Part shown: one piece after another, positions 8,219 through 18,361 of the stretch
Layout: each line of letters opens with the position of its first letter
How positions within the stretch are numbered: the stretch's first letter is position 1
Assembly: GCF_009769755.1 (NCBI RefSeq)
Contig: NZ_SDWJ01000001.1
Location: 434,001 to 498,000 of the forward strand
Length of the DNA: 64,000 nt
Direction: 5' to 3'
From: Sphingorhabdus profundilacus
GTDB taxonomy: Bacteria; Pseudomonadota; Alphaproteobacteria; Sphingomonadales; Sphingomonadaceae
Notes under the pieces: generated by a model
Seen by the model: the letters and a program-made list of their open reading frames with translations, nothing else
What the model was told of the DNA's origin: nothing
The model's database searches: none
Made by a program: the position numbers and the translations under genes

Positions 8219-11200
8219 TTACTCGGCCGGCTGCAAACCGCCAAGGTCACCTCTGTCTTTCGGTGGCTTTTTGCCTGCGACGGCGATGTTGGGCTTACCC
8301 TCGCCATGTTTGTCGGGGTCATATGTCAACAAACGGGTCCGTAACCATGGCCCGACCCGCTTTTCAAAGCCGTCGGCGAGGCTGAAGCCGGCCGGAACGA
8401 TCAGCAAGGTCAGCAGTGTGGAAACGATCAGCCCGCCGATCACGACCGTACCCATCGGCGCGCGCCACTGGCCGTCCCCGCCCAGCGACAATGCGGTCGG
8501 CACCATCCCTGCGGTCATCGCAACGGTGGTCATGACGATAGGCTGGGCGCGCTTGTGGCCCGCTTCCATAATCGCCTGAAATTTGGGAACGCCGCGTGCC
8601 ATTTCCTCAATCGCAAAATCGATCAACAGGATGGAGTTTTTCGCGACGATGCCGAACAGCATCAGCACGCCGATGAACACCGGCATCGAAATCGGTTGCT
8701 GCACAATGGCGAGCGCCAGCATCCCGCCCAATGGGGCGAGCAGCAACGATCCCATGTTGACCAGCGGCGACATGAAGCGGTGATACAGCAAGACCAGCAC
8801 CGCAAACACCAGCAAGGTCCCGGAAATCAGCGCCGTCAGGAAGTCACGCTGCATTTCGGCTTCCCATTCCTGACTACCGAATGGCGCGCGCGAAACCCCT
8901 GTCGGCAGGTTTTTCATCACCGGCAGATTGTTGATTTTGGCATCCGCATCCGAAGAAACAATTCCCGGCGCAAAATCAGCGCCGATGAAAATCCGGAAAT
9001 TCTGGTTTCGCCGTTGAATCGAGGTGGGCCCTGCGCCGAAACTGATATCGGCCACACGCGACAGCGGGACCGACCCGCCAGTGGCAAGCGGAACCGGCAG
9101 GTTGCGGATCACATCAAGGCTTTCGCGCGATTCCTTGGCCAGCATGACACGGATCGGTATCTGGCGGTCGGACAACGAAAACTTGGCGCTGTTCTGGTCA
9201 ATATCACCCAGCGTTGCGATGCGGATAGTCTGGCTGAGTGCAACAGTTGTCACGCCCAGTTGCGCGGCAAGATCGGTTCGCGGCGTAATCAGCAATTCGG
9301 GACGTTGCAGATCGGCCGAAATACGCGGTGCGCGCAATTCGGGCAACGTCTTCATCTGTTCAACCAGCGTTGCCGCCGTTGCATCAAGTGTCATAGGATC
9401 GGAACCGGACAGCATGACCGACACGTCACGCCCCGATCCGCCACCACCCGGGCCATTGGCCTGGAACGTAACGCGGGCGTCGGCGATTTTGGTCAGCTTG
9501 GGGGTCAGGTCTTCTTCAAATTGCTGGCTGGTGCGCGCCCGTTCCTTGTTGAGGGTGATGAACATATTGGCGCTGCCCTCGCGCACGCTTTGTAAAGCGG
9601 TCTTTACCTCGGGTTGCGCTTCAATGATGGCGGCGGCTTCGTTCGCCACTTCGCGCGTCCTTTCAAGCGTGGTTCCGGGTACCATTTCGATGCGGACTCG
9701 GCTGAAATCCACATCGCCATCGGGGAAGAACTGCTTGGGAAGCACGACCATAAGGGCGATGGTAGCCGCAAGGGACAGCACGCCAATGCCCATCATCCAG
9801 CGCCTGTGGCCAAGCGACCAGCGCAGGATTTTCATATATTTGTCCATCCATGCGCTTTCGCCATGTTCGGCAATGCCGCCAGACTTTAGGAAATAGGCCG
9901 CAATCATCGGCGTAATCATGCGGGCGACGGCAAGGCTCATCAGAACGGAGGCGACGACGGTGAGGCCGAAATTCTTGAAAAACTGGCCAGCGACGCCGGG
10001 CATCAGGCCGACGGGCAGGAACACCGCGACAATCGAGAATGTCGTGGCCACAACCGCAAGGCCGATTTCGTCGGCGGCATCAATCGATGCCTGATAGGCG
10101 GATTTACCCATCCGCATATGGCGCACAATATTCTCGATCTCCACAATCGCGTCATCGACCAGCACGCCGGCGACAAGGCCGAGTGCCAACAACGACATGG
10201 TGTTGAGCGTAAAGCCCAGAAGGTCGAGAAACCAGAAGGTCGGGATGGCCGACAAGGGGATGGCAATGGCTGAAATGACCGTAGCGCGCCAGTCGCGCAG
10301 GAACAGGAACACAACGACGATGGCCAGCAACGCGCCTTCGATCATGGCCGCCATCGAGCTTTTATACTGGGCTTTGGTATAATCGACACTGTTGAAAAGC
10401 GTTGTGAATTTTACACCGGGATTTTCTTTTTCAATCTCGGTTATTTTCTTCATCGCCTCATCAAACACGGTCACGTCGGATGCCCCTTTGGCACGTGACA
10501 TGCCGAAAGTGACAACCTGTTTGCCGCCTTCAAAAGCCATTGACCGCTGCTCGCTGAACCCGTCAGTGACTTGGGCAACGTCCGATAATTTAATGTTGCG
10601 GCCATTGCCAAGGTTGATCTGCGCCTGGCCCAGCGCATAGGCATCTGCGGCATTTCCAAGAACGCGCACCGACTGGCGTGAACCGGCGATTTGCGACTGG
10701 CCGCCCGACGCATTGACATTTTGTTGCCGCAAAACATTGTTGATCTGGCTGGCGGTGACGCCGAATGACTGCATTTTTGCAGGGTCGAGTACGACACGAA
10801 TTTCGCGGTTTACGCCGCCATTACGGCTTACCGATGCCATGCCTTCGACCGCGAGCAAGCGCCGCGCGACGGTGTCGTCGACAAACCAGCTCAGTTGTTC
10901 CAGCGTCATGTCGCTGGCCTCAACGGCGAAATAAGCAATCGGGTCGCTGGAGGTCGCGACCTTGAAAATCTGCGGTTCCAAGATGCCGTCGGGCAAATCG
11001 CTGCGGATCTGGTCGACGGCGTTTTTCACTTCGCTGACGGCGGCATTGATGTCGTCGCCAATTTCAAATTCCGCGCTGACCGTGGTGTTGCCTTCGCTTG
11101 CGGACGCATCGATATTTCGCACGCCTTGAACGCTGCGGATCGCGGATTCCACCTTTTGCGTGATTTGTGTGGTGATTTCAGACGGAGCAGCGCCTGGTTG

Positions 11201-11359
11201 CGAAATCGAAACAACAACAACCGGAAATTCAATGTCAGGATCATTCTGCACGTCCATATTCCGGAACGACATGATCCCCGCCAGCGTCAACGCAATGAAA
11301 AGTACGATCGGAACCACCGGGTTGCGGATCGACCATGCGGAAATATTACTGAAGTTCAT
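8219..11359 (-). CDS. RND-family multidrug efflux permease (HAE-1 type)
   Basis: 1046 aa, the standard length of AcrB/MexB-type inner-membrane pumps. It opens with the typical first membrane helix ([20 protein letters not shown]) and the porter-domain motif [23 protein letters not shown]. The proton-relay Asp pair lies in [17 protein letters not shown] of TM4, with an equivalent TM10 region near [13 protein letters not shown] (Lys and Asn present). It extrudes amphiphilic compounds using the proton gradient. The adaptor gene lies 27 nt upstream. No outer-membrane TolC-like gene is adjacent, so a shared channel is expected. Substrates cannot be predicted. Confidence 0.93.
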   Translation of the reverse strand: MNFSNISAWSIRNPVVPIVLFIALTLAGIMSFRNMDVQNDPDIEFPVVVVSISQPGAAPSEITTQITQKVESAIRSVQGVRNIDASASEGNTTVSAEFEIGDDINAAVSEVKNAVDQIRSDLPDGILEPQIFKVATSSDPIAYFAVEASDMTLEQLSWFVDDTVARRLLAVEGMASVSRNGGVNREIRVVLDPAKMQSFGVTASQINNVLRQQNVNASGGQSQIAGSRQSVRVLGNAADAYALGQAQINLGNGRNIKLSDVAQVTDGFSEQRSMAFEGGKQVVTFGMSRAKGASDVTVFDEAMKKITEIEKENPGVKFTTLFNSVDYTKAQYKSSMAAMIEGALLAIVVVFLFLRDWRATVISAIAIPLSAIPTFWFLDLLGFTLNTMSLLALGLVAGVLVDDAIVEIENIVRHMRMGKSAYQASIDAADEIGLAVVATTFSIVAVFLPVGLMPGVAGQFFKNFGLTVVASVLMSLAVARMITPMIAAYFLKSGGIAEHGESAWMDKYMKILRWSLGHRRWMMGIGVLSLAATIALMVVLPKQFFPDGDVDFSRVRIEMVPGTTLERTREVANEAAAIIEAQPEVKTALQSVREGSANMFITLNKERARTSQQFEEDLTPKLTKIADARVTFQANGPGGGGSGRDVSVMLSGSDPMTLDATAATLVEQMKTLPELRAPRISADLQRPELLITPRTDLAAQLGVTTVALSQTIRIATLGDIDQNSAKFSLSDRQIPIRVMLAKESRESLDVIRNLPVPLATGGSVPLSRVADISFGAGPTSIQRRNQNFRIFIGADFAPGIVSSDADAKINNLPVMKNLPTGVSRAPFGSQEWEAEMQRDFLTALISGTLLVFAVLVLLYHRFMSPLVNMGSLLLAPLGGMLALAIVQQPISMPVFIGVLMLFGIVAKNSILLIDFAIEEMARGVPKFQAIMEAGHKRAQPIVMTTVAMTAGMVPTALSLGGDGQWRAPMGTVVIGGLIVSTLLTLLIVPAGFSLADGFEKRVGPWLRTRLLTYDPDKHGEGKPNIAVAGKKPPKDRGDLGGLQPAE

Positions 11360-11386
11360 GGGCTGCTGTTCCGATTATGGTTCGTG

Positions 11387-12565
11387 TTACTTCTTTTTCA
11401 GAAGTTTGGGGTTGATGGTTTCATCGGGGTTGAGGAAGCCACCGGCATACAGAACAACGCGTTCTGTGCCATCAAGTCCGCTGGCGATAATCAATCCGGC
11501 CGCCGTCGTATCACCGACCTTGACCGGGCGTTGCTTTACCTTGTTGTCCTTGCCGACAATGTAGACAAAGCTACCTTCGCGGCCGGTTTGAACGGCAGAT
11601 TCGGGCAGGACCGGCGCGGTCATAGACCCGGCTTTGATCTCGACCGAGGCGAAGCCACCGGGCCGAAGCGCCCTGTCATAGGGCAGCGCGATGCGGGCAA
11701 TGCCCTGACGGCTTTGCTCGCTTATCATCGGGGCAACTTGCCAGATTGTTCCGGTAAATTGACGATCGGTTCCAACCGGCGTCACGCTGGCCGGCACACC
11801 TTCGGACACCAGAACGAGATCATTTTCACTTAATTGCGCCTGCAATTCCATCTGGCCATCTTGCGCGATACGGAACAGGATCCCGCTGCCGGCGGAGACG
11901 GTTTGACCTGTTTCAACATTCCGTTCGAGAACAAAGCCCGATACGGGCGCACGAATATCAAGCCGGGCATTGCGGGCGCGGGTTTCGTTCAATTGCGCGT
12001 TGGCGACGTTTACCCGGGCGCGGGCGGCATCACGGGTCGCGGTTTTGCGATCTACATCCGCCTTTGAAATGAACCCGCGGCCAACCAGTTGCATGCCACG
12101 GTCCAGTTCATTCTGGGCCAGTTGCAGGTCGGCGCGGGCAACGCCAATCTGCGCCTCGAGCGCGGCGGCCTGTTGCACCTGTACGGAACGATCGACACTG
12201 ACAAGAACCTGACCTTGTCGGACCCAGTCCCCGGCGTCGACATAGACACGGTTGACCTGACCACCTTCACCGACAACCCCTACGGGAACTTCCCGCCGTG
12301 CGGCCAGTGTGCCGGTTGCGTTGATAGCGCGCACCACAGTTTCGCGGCCAGGTGCAACGACCGTGACGGTCTGCGCCTGTGCGTTCTTTTCTTCAGCACT
12401 CTCGGCCGGGGCTGCGCTGCCGCCCATAAAGTAATAGGCAGCGCCAATGACCGCCAAAATAGCCACAACGACCAGCGCGATAATCAAGCGCCGACGGTTC
12501 GTACTTTGCCGCTCGTCAAGCATTCCGCTATCCATGGTACCGCTCATTGTAGTTTCGTAATTCAT
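11387..12565 (-). CDS. RND efflux periplasmic adaptor (membrane fusion protein)
   Basis: 392 aa. An N-terminal membrane anchor (about residues 27-47) is followed by an HlyD/AcrA fold: the lipoyl halves (VNRVYVDAGDWVRQGQVLVSVD and DIRAPVSGFVLERNVETGQTVSAG) flank an alpha-helical hairpin (about 115-190), with beta-barrel and membrane-proximal domains after it. It bridges the pump to an outer-membrane channel. The start is preceded by GGAAAG. It is the first gene of an adaptor-pump unit on the minus strand, possibly extended by DUF445. No regulator is adjacent. Confidence 0.92.
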   Translation of the reverse strand: MNYETTMSGTMDSGMLDERQSTNRRRLIIALVVVAILAVIGAAYYFMGGSAAPAESAEEKNAQAQTVTVVAPGRETVVRAINATGTLAARREVPVGVVGEGGQVNRVYVDAGDWVRQGQVLVSVDRSVQVQQAAALEAQIGVARADLQLAQNELDRGMQLVGRGFISKADVDRKTATRDAARARVNVANAQLNETRARNARLDIRAPVSGFVLERNVETGQTVSAGSGILFRIAQDGQMELQAQLSENDLVLVSEGVPASVTPVGTDRQFTGTIWQVAPMISEQSRQGIARIALPYDRALRPGGFASVEIKAGSMTAPVLPESAVQTGREGSFVYIVGKDNKVKQRPVKVGDTTAAGLIIASGLDGTERVVLYAGGFLNPDETINPKLLKKK

Positions 12566-12797
12566 ATCGGCTTTCCAAAATCAATTCTGGCCAAATGCGT
12601 ATCTGGCCAACGCTCATCTGCTTGTATCCGCGATCTCGCCGGACAACGCAACAACTGTGTTATCTTAATAAGTCACTGCCCGCAAGGCGCAGAATTAGAC
12701 ATCGTGCATGACGCTATTATGTTTACGTTACTGGAAAAGGCCAGGAACAACAATACAGACCGGCGTCTTCACTATTCGACAAACGACGTCATTATGC

Positions 12798-12825
12798 AGG
12801 AAAGACGCGCCGTCGCGCCTTTCCT
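12798..12825. terminator. Possible stem-loop terminator downstream of the GlsB-like gene
   Basis: Arms AGGAAAGACGCG and CGCGCCTTTCCT pair with one mismatch around a 4-nt loop, starting 26 nt after the stop of the GlsB/YeaQ gene. No clear U-tract follows on the minus strand, so an intrinsic terminator is possible but not proven. The rest of the 12566-12851 gap shows no ORF of interest; it should hold the promoter of the efflux operon. Confidence 0.4.
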
Positions 12826-12851
12826 GTGTTCCTCAATCCCATTTACCGGTT

Positions 12852-13115
12852 TCAGCGCACGCGGCCGCGCTGCACCAGATTCAAGATACCGAGCAAGACA
12901 ACGGCGCCGACAAAAGCAACGATCAATCCGGTCAGGGAAAAATCCTGAACCGTGCCCGCGATGCCAAAGCGGTTGGCAATGAAATTGCCCACCACAGACC
13001 CGACGCATCCGGTAACAACATTCCAGAAAATGCCCATCGACCTGTCGCGATTCATGACTTTACTGGCAAGCCAACCGGCAATGCCGCCCACGATTATTGC
13101 CACAATCCAATCCAT
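12852..13115 (-). CDS. GlsB/YeaQ/YmgE-family small membrane protein
   Basis: 87 aa with three hydrophobic segments. The N-terminus MDWIVAIIVGGIAGWLASKVM and the glycine-rich middle (GIFWNVVTGCVGSVVGNFIANRFG) fit the transglycosylase-associated/GlsB stress protein family. These small inner-membrane proteins are induced by general stress in many bacteria, but their molecular role is not known. It is a stand-alone gene between the efflux operon and sciP. Confidence 0.9.
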   Translation of the reverse strand: MDWIVAIIVGGIAGWLASKVMNRDRSMGIFWNVVTGCVGSVVGNFIANRFGIAGTVQDFSLTGLIVAFVGAVVLLGILNLVQRGRVR

Positions 13116-13244
13116 GATTTGCCTCCTCTAAGGCGTCCAGATCACATCTGGACGGCCAAGGATGATAGCCGGATTGCGTCGGAATGCCACCGGCAAACCG
13201 GACATGGATGTAAATTAGACCGATTCAGGTCACTTTTGGAAAAT

Positions 13245-13544
13245 TCAATATTTCTGCTGACGCTCATACAGGTCGCGATAATGCTGGATGCGGGTGACCC
13301 GCAAACCCGGCATTCCCGACCGGTCGACCGCCCGCTGCCAAGACGCAAATTCTTCAAGCGTCAGGCCATAACGTTCGCACGCATCATTGATGGATAGCAG
13401 GCCGCCATTGACCGCCGCCACCACTTCGGCCTTGCGGCGGACGACCCAGCGTGTCGTTCCTGCAGGGGGCAGACTTGATAGCGTCAGTGGTTCACCCAAT
13501 GGTCCGATGACTTGTGCCGGGCGAATTTTCTGGTTCTCAATCAT
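13245..13544 (-). CDS. sciP: SciP-like CtrA inhibitory protein (DUF1153)
   Basis: 99 aa. The core PPAGTTRWVVRRKAEVVAAV followed by GGLLSINDACERYGLTLEEFASWQ is a near-complete match to Caulobacter SciP, a small helix-turn-helix protein that restrains CtrA-activated transcription in G1 and so times flagellar and division genes. The ATG has a GAGGA RBS and overlaps the stop of an upstream small ORF by 4 nt. The length fits the family (about 90-100 aa). No convincing CtrA box (TTAA-N7-TTAA) was found directly upstream. Confidence 0.9.
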   Translation of the reverse strand: MIENQKIRPAQVIGPLGEPLTLSSLPPAGTTRWVVRRKAEVVAAVNGGLLSINDACERYGLTLEEFASWQRAVDRSGMPGLRVTRIQHYRDLYERQQKY

Positions 13545-13912
13545 AACGTCCTCGATACTCTATGCCCCGCATGGGTTGGTTCGACCCCGGTTGCTTCGTC
13601 TTTTAATTGACTGTCTTTGATATAGCCTGAATCGGCTTGGTAAACGGCGTCTTCACCTATTTGCCCGGGCGTGTTCTGTCGCCAGAAAGCCCCGCAAACC
13701 GGTACATTTTGCGCCTTTTTCGATGCGAAATAATCAATGCGTTGTGCGGTGGCGTCGCCTTTTGCTGTGGCGTCGCCTGCAGTCCGGCGCACGGCGCGCA
13801 CGGTCCGGCTATTTGCCTGACGCGCTGCTGCTGCTGCGAGCATGGCGATATGGTCGGTTCGGCCATCGACCGAATTTTGACTCGGTACCGCAGGGGGGAA
13901 TGTCATTTCCAT
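13541..13912 (-). CDS. Hypothetical small protein translationally coupled to sciP
   Basis: 123-aa frame, not recognised. It starts at an ATG with a good RBS (AAGGGG, 6 nt spacing) and its TGA overlaps the sciP ATG as ATGA, which argues for a real upstream partner rather than a chance frame. The protein is polar and Ala/Arg-rich with one Cys and no membrane segment or known motif. Apart from this frame the stretch 13545-14079 shows no recognisable gene. A leader transcript with no protein function is the alternative. Confidence 0.45.
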   Translation of the reverse strand: MEMTFPPAVPSQNSVDGRTDHIAMLAAAAARQANSRTVRAVRRTAGDATAKGDATAQRIDYFASKKAQNVPVCGAFWRQNTPGQIGEDAVYQADSGYIKDSQLKDEATGVEPTHAGHRVSRTL

Positions 13913-14079
13913 GACACCCCTTTTAGGCCCGACCCTATAACAGGCGGTAAAGGCACCATTCAGACGATGTTAGCCGAAGTTAACAACTATTATCCTTTTG
14001 TGGCACTTGCTGTTTCAAATCGAGAACAGCCAACGGAAAACTGGCATTTTCGTGAAGTTGCCCCTATGTGGCCTGTCAA

Positions 14080-15204
14080 ATGATTGACACTATTTATCCG
14101 AATGATTTTCAACTTGGCCCTGATTTGGCAGGCAAAAGGATCGTTGTAGCCATGTCCGGCGGCGTTGATTCGTCCGTCGTCGCGGCATTGGCGGCGCGAT
14201 CAGGCGCTGAAACTGTCGGGATTACGTTGCAATTATACGATCATGGCAGCGCGGTGAAGCGGGCAGGGGCCTGTTGCGCCGGGCAGGATATCCGCGATGC
14301 CCGGGCGGTCGCCGATAAATTGGGTATCGCCCATTATGTTTTCGACCATGAAAGCCGCTTTCGCGAATCGGTCATAGACCATTTTGCCGATGAATATATC
14401 GCAGGGCGAACGCCAATCCCCTGTGTCCGCTGCAATATGGGGGTGAAGTTTACCGACCTGTTCCGGTTGGCGCGGGAATTGGGGGCCGATTGCCTTGCCA
14501 CCGGCCATTATGTCCGCCGCGTCGAAGGCGCACATGGGGCAGAATTGCACCGCGCTGCCGATCCAGCCCGTGACCAGAGCTATTTCCTGTTTGCCACGAC
14601 GCAGGAACAGCTCGAATATTTGCGCTTTCCATTAGGCGGAATGCCCAAGCCGCATGTGCGCGCGATCGCGCAGGAACTGGGCCTCATTGTTGCTCTGAAA
14701 CCGGACAGTCAGGATATCTGCTTTGTACCCGATGGCGATTATGCCAGCGTCGTCCGCAAAATCCGCCCCGAAGCCGAAACAGGCGGCGATATCGTCCATC
14801 TCGACGGGCGGGTGCTGGGGCAACATAAGGGAATGATCCACTACACCGTCGGCCAACGCAAAGGTCTGGAAGTCGGCGGCCAGCCGGTGCCGCTCTATGT
14901 CATCAGGTTAGACCCAGCGACCCAGCGCGTCATCGTCGGCCCGCGACAGGCTTTGGCCGTGGATGCAGCACGGATTACCGATGCCAATTGGCTGGCTGAT
15001 GTGCAGGGCCGCAAAATCATGGCCAAGGTCCGGTCGATGGCAAAGCCTATTGCCGCGCAGATGGACGGCGACTGGCTGCGCTTCGACGCGCCTGAATATG
15101 GCGTTGCCCCCGGACAGGCGGCGGTGTTTTACGACGGCGACCATGTGCTGGGTGGCGGCTGGATCGAAGAAACCATGGCGTCTATGGATATGTGCGCTGC
15201 TTAA
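14080..15204 (+). CDS. mnmA: tRNA-specific 2-thiouridylase MnmA
   Basis: 374 aa from the ATG ([10 protein letters not shown]); a GTG four codons upstream is possible. It activates U34 of tRNA-Lys, tRNA-Glu and tRNA-Gln by adenylation and transfers sulfur to give s2U34. Visible are the PP-loop [10 protein letters not shown] (residues 23-32), the catalytic Cys in [12 protein letters not shown] (C118) and the sulfur-relay Cys in [11 protein letters not shown] (C214). The [14 protein letters not shown] block and the C-terminal beta-barrel are present, so the protein is complete. Its stop overlaps the end of the convergent neighbour by 4 nt. Confidence 0.95.
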   Translation: MIDTIYPNDFQLGPDLAGKRIVVAMSGGVDSSVVAALAARSGAETVGITLQLYDHGSAVKRAGACCAGQDIRDARAVADKLGIAHYVFDHESRFRESVIDHFADEYIAGRTPIPCVRCNMGVKFTDLFRLARELGADCLATGHYVRRVEGAHGAELHRAADPARDQSYFLFATTQEQLEYLRFPLGGMPKPHVRAIAQELGLIVALKPDSQDICFVPDGDYASVVRKIRPEAETGGDIVHLDGRVLGQHKGMIHYTVGQRKGLEVGGQPVPLYVIRLDPATQRVIVGPRQALAVDAARITDANWLADVQGRKIMAKVRSMAKPIAAQMDGDWLRFDAPEYGVAPGQAAVFYDGDHVLGGGWIEETMASMDMCAA

Positions 15205-15575
15205 AGTGCATCAATCTCTGCCTGATTAAGCTGGACGCAGCCAAAATTGCCGCGTCGTTCGGCCACCGCTTCGGCCAAAAAAGGTACCGATGCATAAACG
15301 CGCTTGTTTTCCGGGTCGTCCGACAGGTTGACCATTTCCATCCCGGCTTCTTTATCGGTTTCGCAGCTCGCCATATCGCGGCCTTCGATATAGCGGCAGG
15401 AACAGGTGATATGTGCGCCATAGGCCGCGCCCAGCTTTGCCTGTCCTTTCAGGCTGGTCCAGTTCCACGCCAGCCAGCTTGCCAAAACGACGAACAATAG
15501 CAAGGCGATAAGGCGAACGACTTTTCCTGCGCCGATTGCGCCTTTGTCTTTCTGTGCCGAAGTTGCGGTTGCCAT
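15201..15575 (-). CDS. Uncharacterised membrane-anchored protein with conserved cysteines
   Basis: 124 aa, starting at the ATG preceded by GGAGGG; a longer upstream frame overlaps the divergent neighbour and is not credible. One transmembrane segment (about residues 22-40: [19 protein letters not shown]) anchors an extracytoplasmic domain with Cys residues in [19 protein letters not shown] and NFGCVQL, perhaps forming disulfides. The family is not recognised. It is divergent from the beta-lactamase-like lipoprotein gene and convergent with mnmA. Confidence 0.75.
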   Translation of the reverse strand: MATATSAQKDKGAIGAGKVVRLIALLLFVVLASWLAWNWTSLKGQAKLGAAYGAHITCSCRYIEGRDMASCETDKEAGMEMVNLSDDPENKRVYASVPFLAEAVAERRGNFGCVQLNQAEIDAL

Positions 15576-15621
15576 ATGCCCTCCATCTGGTGCATCTACT
15601 TGCCCCATGCCTAGGAACAAA

Positions 15622-16746
15622 ATGACCGCCGCCGCAACCGCTTTTTGTGCAATCGCTGCATTCACGCTTGGATCATGTGGTAAAGCGCCTGCTTTAAAAG
15701 CCACCCGGCCCGGAACGACAGTGATTGTCGATGACGCGGTGGTGGGCAAGGATAAGCTTGCAGCCGCTATAGCGCCCTTTTTTGAAGACCCTGCACTTTC
15801 GGAAACACGTGCGCTGGTGATTATGCAGGGTGGTCGCGTTATCGCGGAACGCTATTCCCCGGGCTATGGACCGGATACCCGCCTGATAAGCTGGTCGATG
15901 GCCAAAAGTGTGACTGGAACATTGATTGGCATGATGGTCGCCGACGGCCGCCTGGCGCTTGATGAGCCAGCACCTGTTGCCGAATGGCAGACCCCGCGCG
16001 ATGGCCGGGCCGCCATCACATTGCGCCATTTGCTGCATATGTCATCGGGACTGGACCATACCGAATTGGCCGAAGGCGAAGTCGAAATATTTGATGCCGA
16101 CACCCCCCGTATGCTGTTTCTCGACGGTCGCGAGAATGTTGCCCGCTATGCCGAAACCCGTCCGCTGGAGGCAACACCGGGCGAAAAATTTGAATATAGC
16201 AGCGCCACAAGCAATATCTTGGCCGACATCATGACCCGCTCTTTGACCGAAAGTAAGGACCCTGAAGTGCGGCGCGACGCGATGCTTGAATATGCGCGGG
16301 GCCGCTTGTTCGAACCATTAGGCATGACCAGCGCGATTCCGCAATTTGACCGGCATGGCACGATGCTGGGTGGCAGCATGATTCACGCCACCGCTCGGGA
16401 TTGGGCAAAATTTGGCGAATTTTTGAGGAATAACGGGTCCGTCCGTGCAGCCCAATTGCTGCCGACCAGCTGGACGCGCTTCATGAAAACGCCGAGCAAG
16501 ACCGACAATAGCTATGGCGCACATATCTGGTTGAACCGACCAAATAACGCCAACCGCAATCAAGTGCTTTTCCCCGGAAGGGCACCGTCAGATGTTTTTG
16601 CGGCGTTGGGGCATTTGGGGCAATTTATCATCGTGTCCCCGCAACACCGGCTGACCATTGTCCGGCTCGGCAATACGCCCGATGACCGGCTCGACCCGCT
16701 GGATGACCAGTTTGTGAAACTGATTTCGATATTCCCGAAAAGTTAA
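15622..16746 (+). CDS. Serine hydrolase of the class C beta-lactamase family, lipoprotein
   Basis: 374 aa from the ATG behind AGGAAC; an in-frame ATG 15 nt upstream is possible. A short signal ends in LGSC, a lipobox, so the mature enzyme is probably lipid-anchored in the periplasm. The catalytic SxxK is in SWSMAKSVTG and the YSS-type second motif in FEYSSATSNILADI. Relatives include 6-aminohexanoate-dimer hydrolases, esterases and D-aminopeptidases, so the substrate is open; nothing shows it confers beta-lactam resistance. It is divergent from the small Cys-rich membrane protein and its stop overlaps that of the DUF3297 gene by 4 nt. Confidence 0.85.
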   Translation: MTAAATAFCAIAAFTLGSCGKAPALKATRPGTTVIVDDAVVGKDKLAAAIAPFFEDPALSETRALVIMQGGRVIAERYSPGYGPDTRLISWSMAKSVTGTLIGMMVADGRLALDEPAPVAEWQTPRDGRAAITLRHLLHMSSGLDHTELAEGEVEIFDADTPRMLFLDGRENVARYAETRPLEATPGEKFEYSSATSNILADIMTRSLTESKDPEVRRDAMLEYARGRLFEPLGMTSAIPQFDRHGTMLGGSMIHATARDWAKFGEFLRNNGSVRAAQLLPTSWTRFMKTPSKTDNSYGAHIWLNRPNNANRNQVLFPGRAPSDVFAALGHLGQFIIVSPQHRLTIVRLGNTPDDRLDPLDDQFVKLISIFPKS

Positions 16747-17018
16747 GCTGTCGCCACTGGCGCGTCGTCGCCCAAATCTTCGAACCAGGCTTCGACCGGG
16801 CCGCTCAGCTTGAGCAATAACGGGTTGCCCTTGCGGTCGCGTGCCTTTCCGGCTTGCACTTTGATCCAGCCTTCGGAAATACAATATTCCTCAACTGTGG
16901 TGCGTTGTTCACCCTTGAAGCGAATGCCCACTCCGCGCGACAGCTTGTCCGCGTCAAAATAGGGGCTGGCGGGGTTGATCGACAGATGGTCGGGCGGAGT
17001 GTCTGCAGTTTCAGTCAT
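16743..17018 (-). CDS. DUF3297 family protein
   Basis: 91 aa from MTETADTPPD. It matches the small proteobacterial DUF3297 family: PPDHLSINPASPYFDADKLS, then GVGIRFKGEQRTTVEEYCIS and a Gly-Trp block (EGWIKV), ending GNPLLLKLSGPVEAWFEDL. Function is unknown. It is probably cytoplasmic with no membrane segment. It is divergent from the BaiN-like flavoprotein gene; the longer frame upstream lacks an RBS and overlaps that gene. Confidence 0.85.
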   Translation of the reverse strand: MTETADTPPDHLSINPASPYFDADKLSRGVGIRFKGEQRTTVEEYCISEGWIKVQAGKARDRKGNPLLLKLSGPVEAWFEDLGDDAPVATA

Positions 17019-17083
17019 AAGCCGCGCCTTTGCCGGAAAGCTTCGCGCTTGGCAATATCGTGTGAGCAGTGCAGAGGCGTTGC

Positions 17084-18292
17084 ATGGTAAAATCAGACCA
17101 ATATGACGCAATAATCCTTGGCGCAGGCGGCGCAGGCCTGATGTGTGCGCTAACCGCTGGACAAGGCGGCAAACGGGTGCTGGTGATTGACCACGCCAGC
17201 GGGCCCGGGAAAAAAATTCTGATTTCGGGCGGCGGGCGGTGCAATTTCACCAACGTCAACGCCACCAGCGCAAATGCACAGGAACGCTATCTGTCCGCTA
17301 ATCCGCACTTCGCCAAATCGGCACTGGGGCGCTACACCCCTAGCAATTTTATTGATCTGGTTGCGGATTATGGCATCGCGTTCCATGAAAAGACGTTGGG
17401 GCAGTTATTCTGCGACGGCAGTGCACGCCAAATTGTCGAAATGCTCATGGCGGAATGCGACAAATCCATTGCGTCGGGCGGCGACGTTGATTTTGCATTT
17501 CACGCGCCGATTTCGGATGTCCGCCATACCGATGGGCGGTTCATTGTGACATACAACGGATTGACGGCGTCGGCACCTGCATTGGTCGTCGCGACCGGTG
17601 GCCCCAGCATTCCCAAAATGGGGGCGACGGGCTTTGCCTATGATCTGGCGCGGCAATTTGGATTGAAGGTTGTTGAACCCCGCCCGGCGCTGGTGCCATT
17701 CACCTTGGGCGGTGACGACATCCTTTTTCGCGAATTATCCGGCGTATCTGCCGATGTCGTGGCGCGTTGCGGCAAAATTCGGTTTCGCGAAGCGGCGTTG
17801 CTAACGCACAAAGGGCTGTCTGGCCCCGCGATTCTCCAGATTTCATCCTATTGGCGGCATGGCGAGCCGGTGGGCATCAATTTTCTGCCGGACCAACCCC
17901 AAGGCTGGCTGCGTCAATGCAAAAGGGACAAGCCCCGCAGCACGATCAAGTCCGTTCTGGCGTCGTCATTATCCGGGCGTCTGGCCGATATACTAGCCGA
18001 CCGGATCGGTGAACAATCCAACCTTGCCGATTTACAGGATCGCCGATTGGAAGAGGCGGAACATCTATTGTCCGACTGGCCATTTTTGCCGAATGGGACC
18101 GAGGGCTATGCCAAGGCCGAAGTGACTTTAGGTGGTATCAGCACCGATGGCCTGTCGCAGAAATCGATGGAAGCCAAAACAGTTCCCGGCCTCTTCTGCA
18201 TCGGCGAAGCTGTCGATGTCACCGGTTGGCTTGGCGGCTATAACTTCCAATGGGCCTGGGCGAGCGGCGTTGCGGCGGGGTCGGAATTGTAG
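17084..18292 (+). CDS. HI0933/BaiN-family NAD(P)/FAD-dependent flavoprotein (YhiN-like)
   Basis: 402 aa from the ATG behind AGAGG. The N-terminal dinucleotide fold is AIILGAGGAGLMCALTAG, followed by GPGKKILISGGGRCNFTN, the defining HI0933 motif. The C-terminal flavin-binding block is KTVPGLFCIGEAVDVTGWLGGYNFQWAWASG. Family members include YhiN and the 3-dehydro bile acid reductase BaiN, but the physiological role in Proteobacteria is unknown. No partner gene is adjacent. Confidence 0.88.
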   Translation: MVKSDQYDAIILGAGGAGLMCALTAGQGGKRVLVIDHASGPGKKILISGGGRCNFTNVNATSANAQERYLSANPHFAKSALGRYTPSNFIDLVADYGIAFHEKTLGQLFCDGSARQIVEMLMAECDKSIASGGDVDFAFHAPISDVRHTDGRFIVTYNGLTASAPALVVATGGPSIPKMGATGFAYDLARQFGLKVVEPRPALVPFTLGGDDILFRELSGVSADVVARCGKIRFREAALLTHKGLSGPAILQISSYWRHGEPVGINFLPDQPQGWLRQCKRDKPRSTIKSVLASSLSGRLADILADRIGEQSNLADLQDRRLEEAEHLLSDWPFLPNGTEGYAKAEVTLGGISTDGLSQKSMEAKTVPGLFCIGEAVDVTGWLGGYNFQWAWASGVAAGSEL

Positions 18293-18361
18293 CGTTGGCG
18301 CGGACGGAACAGCAATGGACAGTCCCTCGAATGACGAGGAGACTGTCACCGGATGGCGAAA

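Noticed and set aside
13561-13600. tRNA-like T-arm (GGTTCGACC)
   Set aside because: No acceptor stem, D-arm or anticodon arm can be built around it on either strand.
13970-13984. CtrA-like site TTAG-N6-TTAAC upstream of the sciP unit
   Set aside because: The first half deviates and the spacer is 6 rather than 7 nt; too weak to call.
15544-15749. Mutual N-terminal extensions of the divergent genes at 15.6 kb
   Set aside because: Both long frames overlap head-on; RBS-supported starts at 15575 (minus) and 15622 (plus) remove the overlap.
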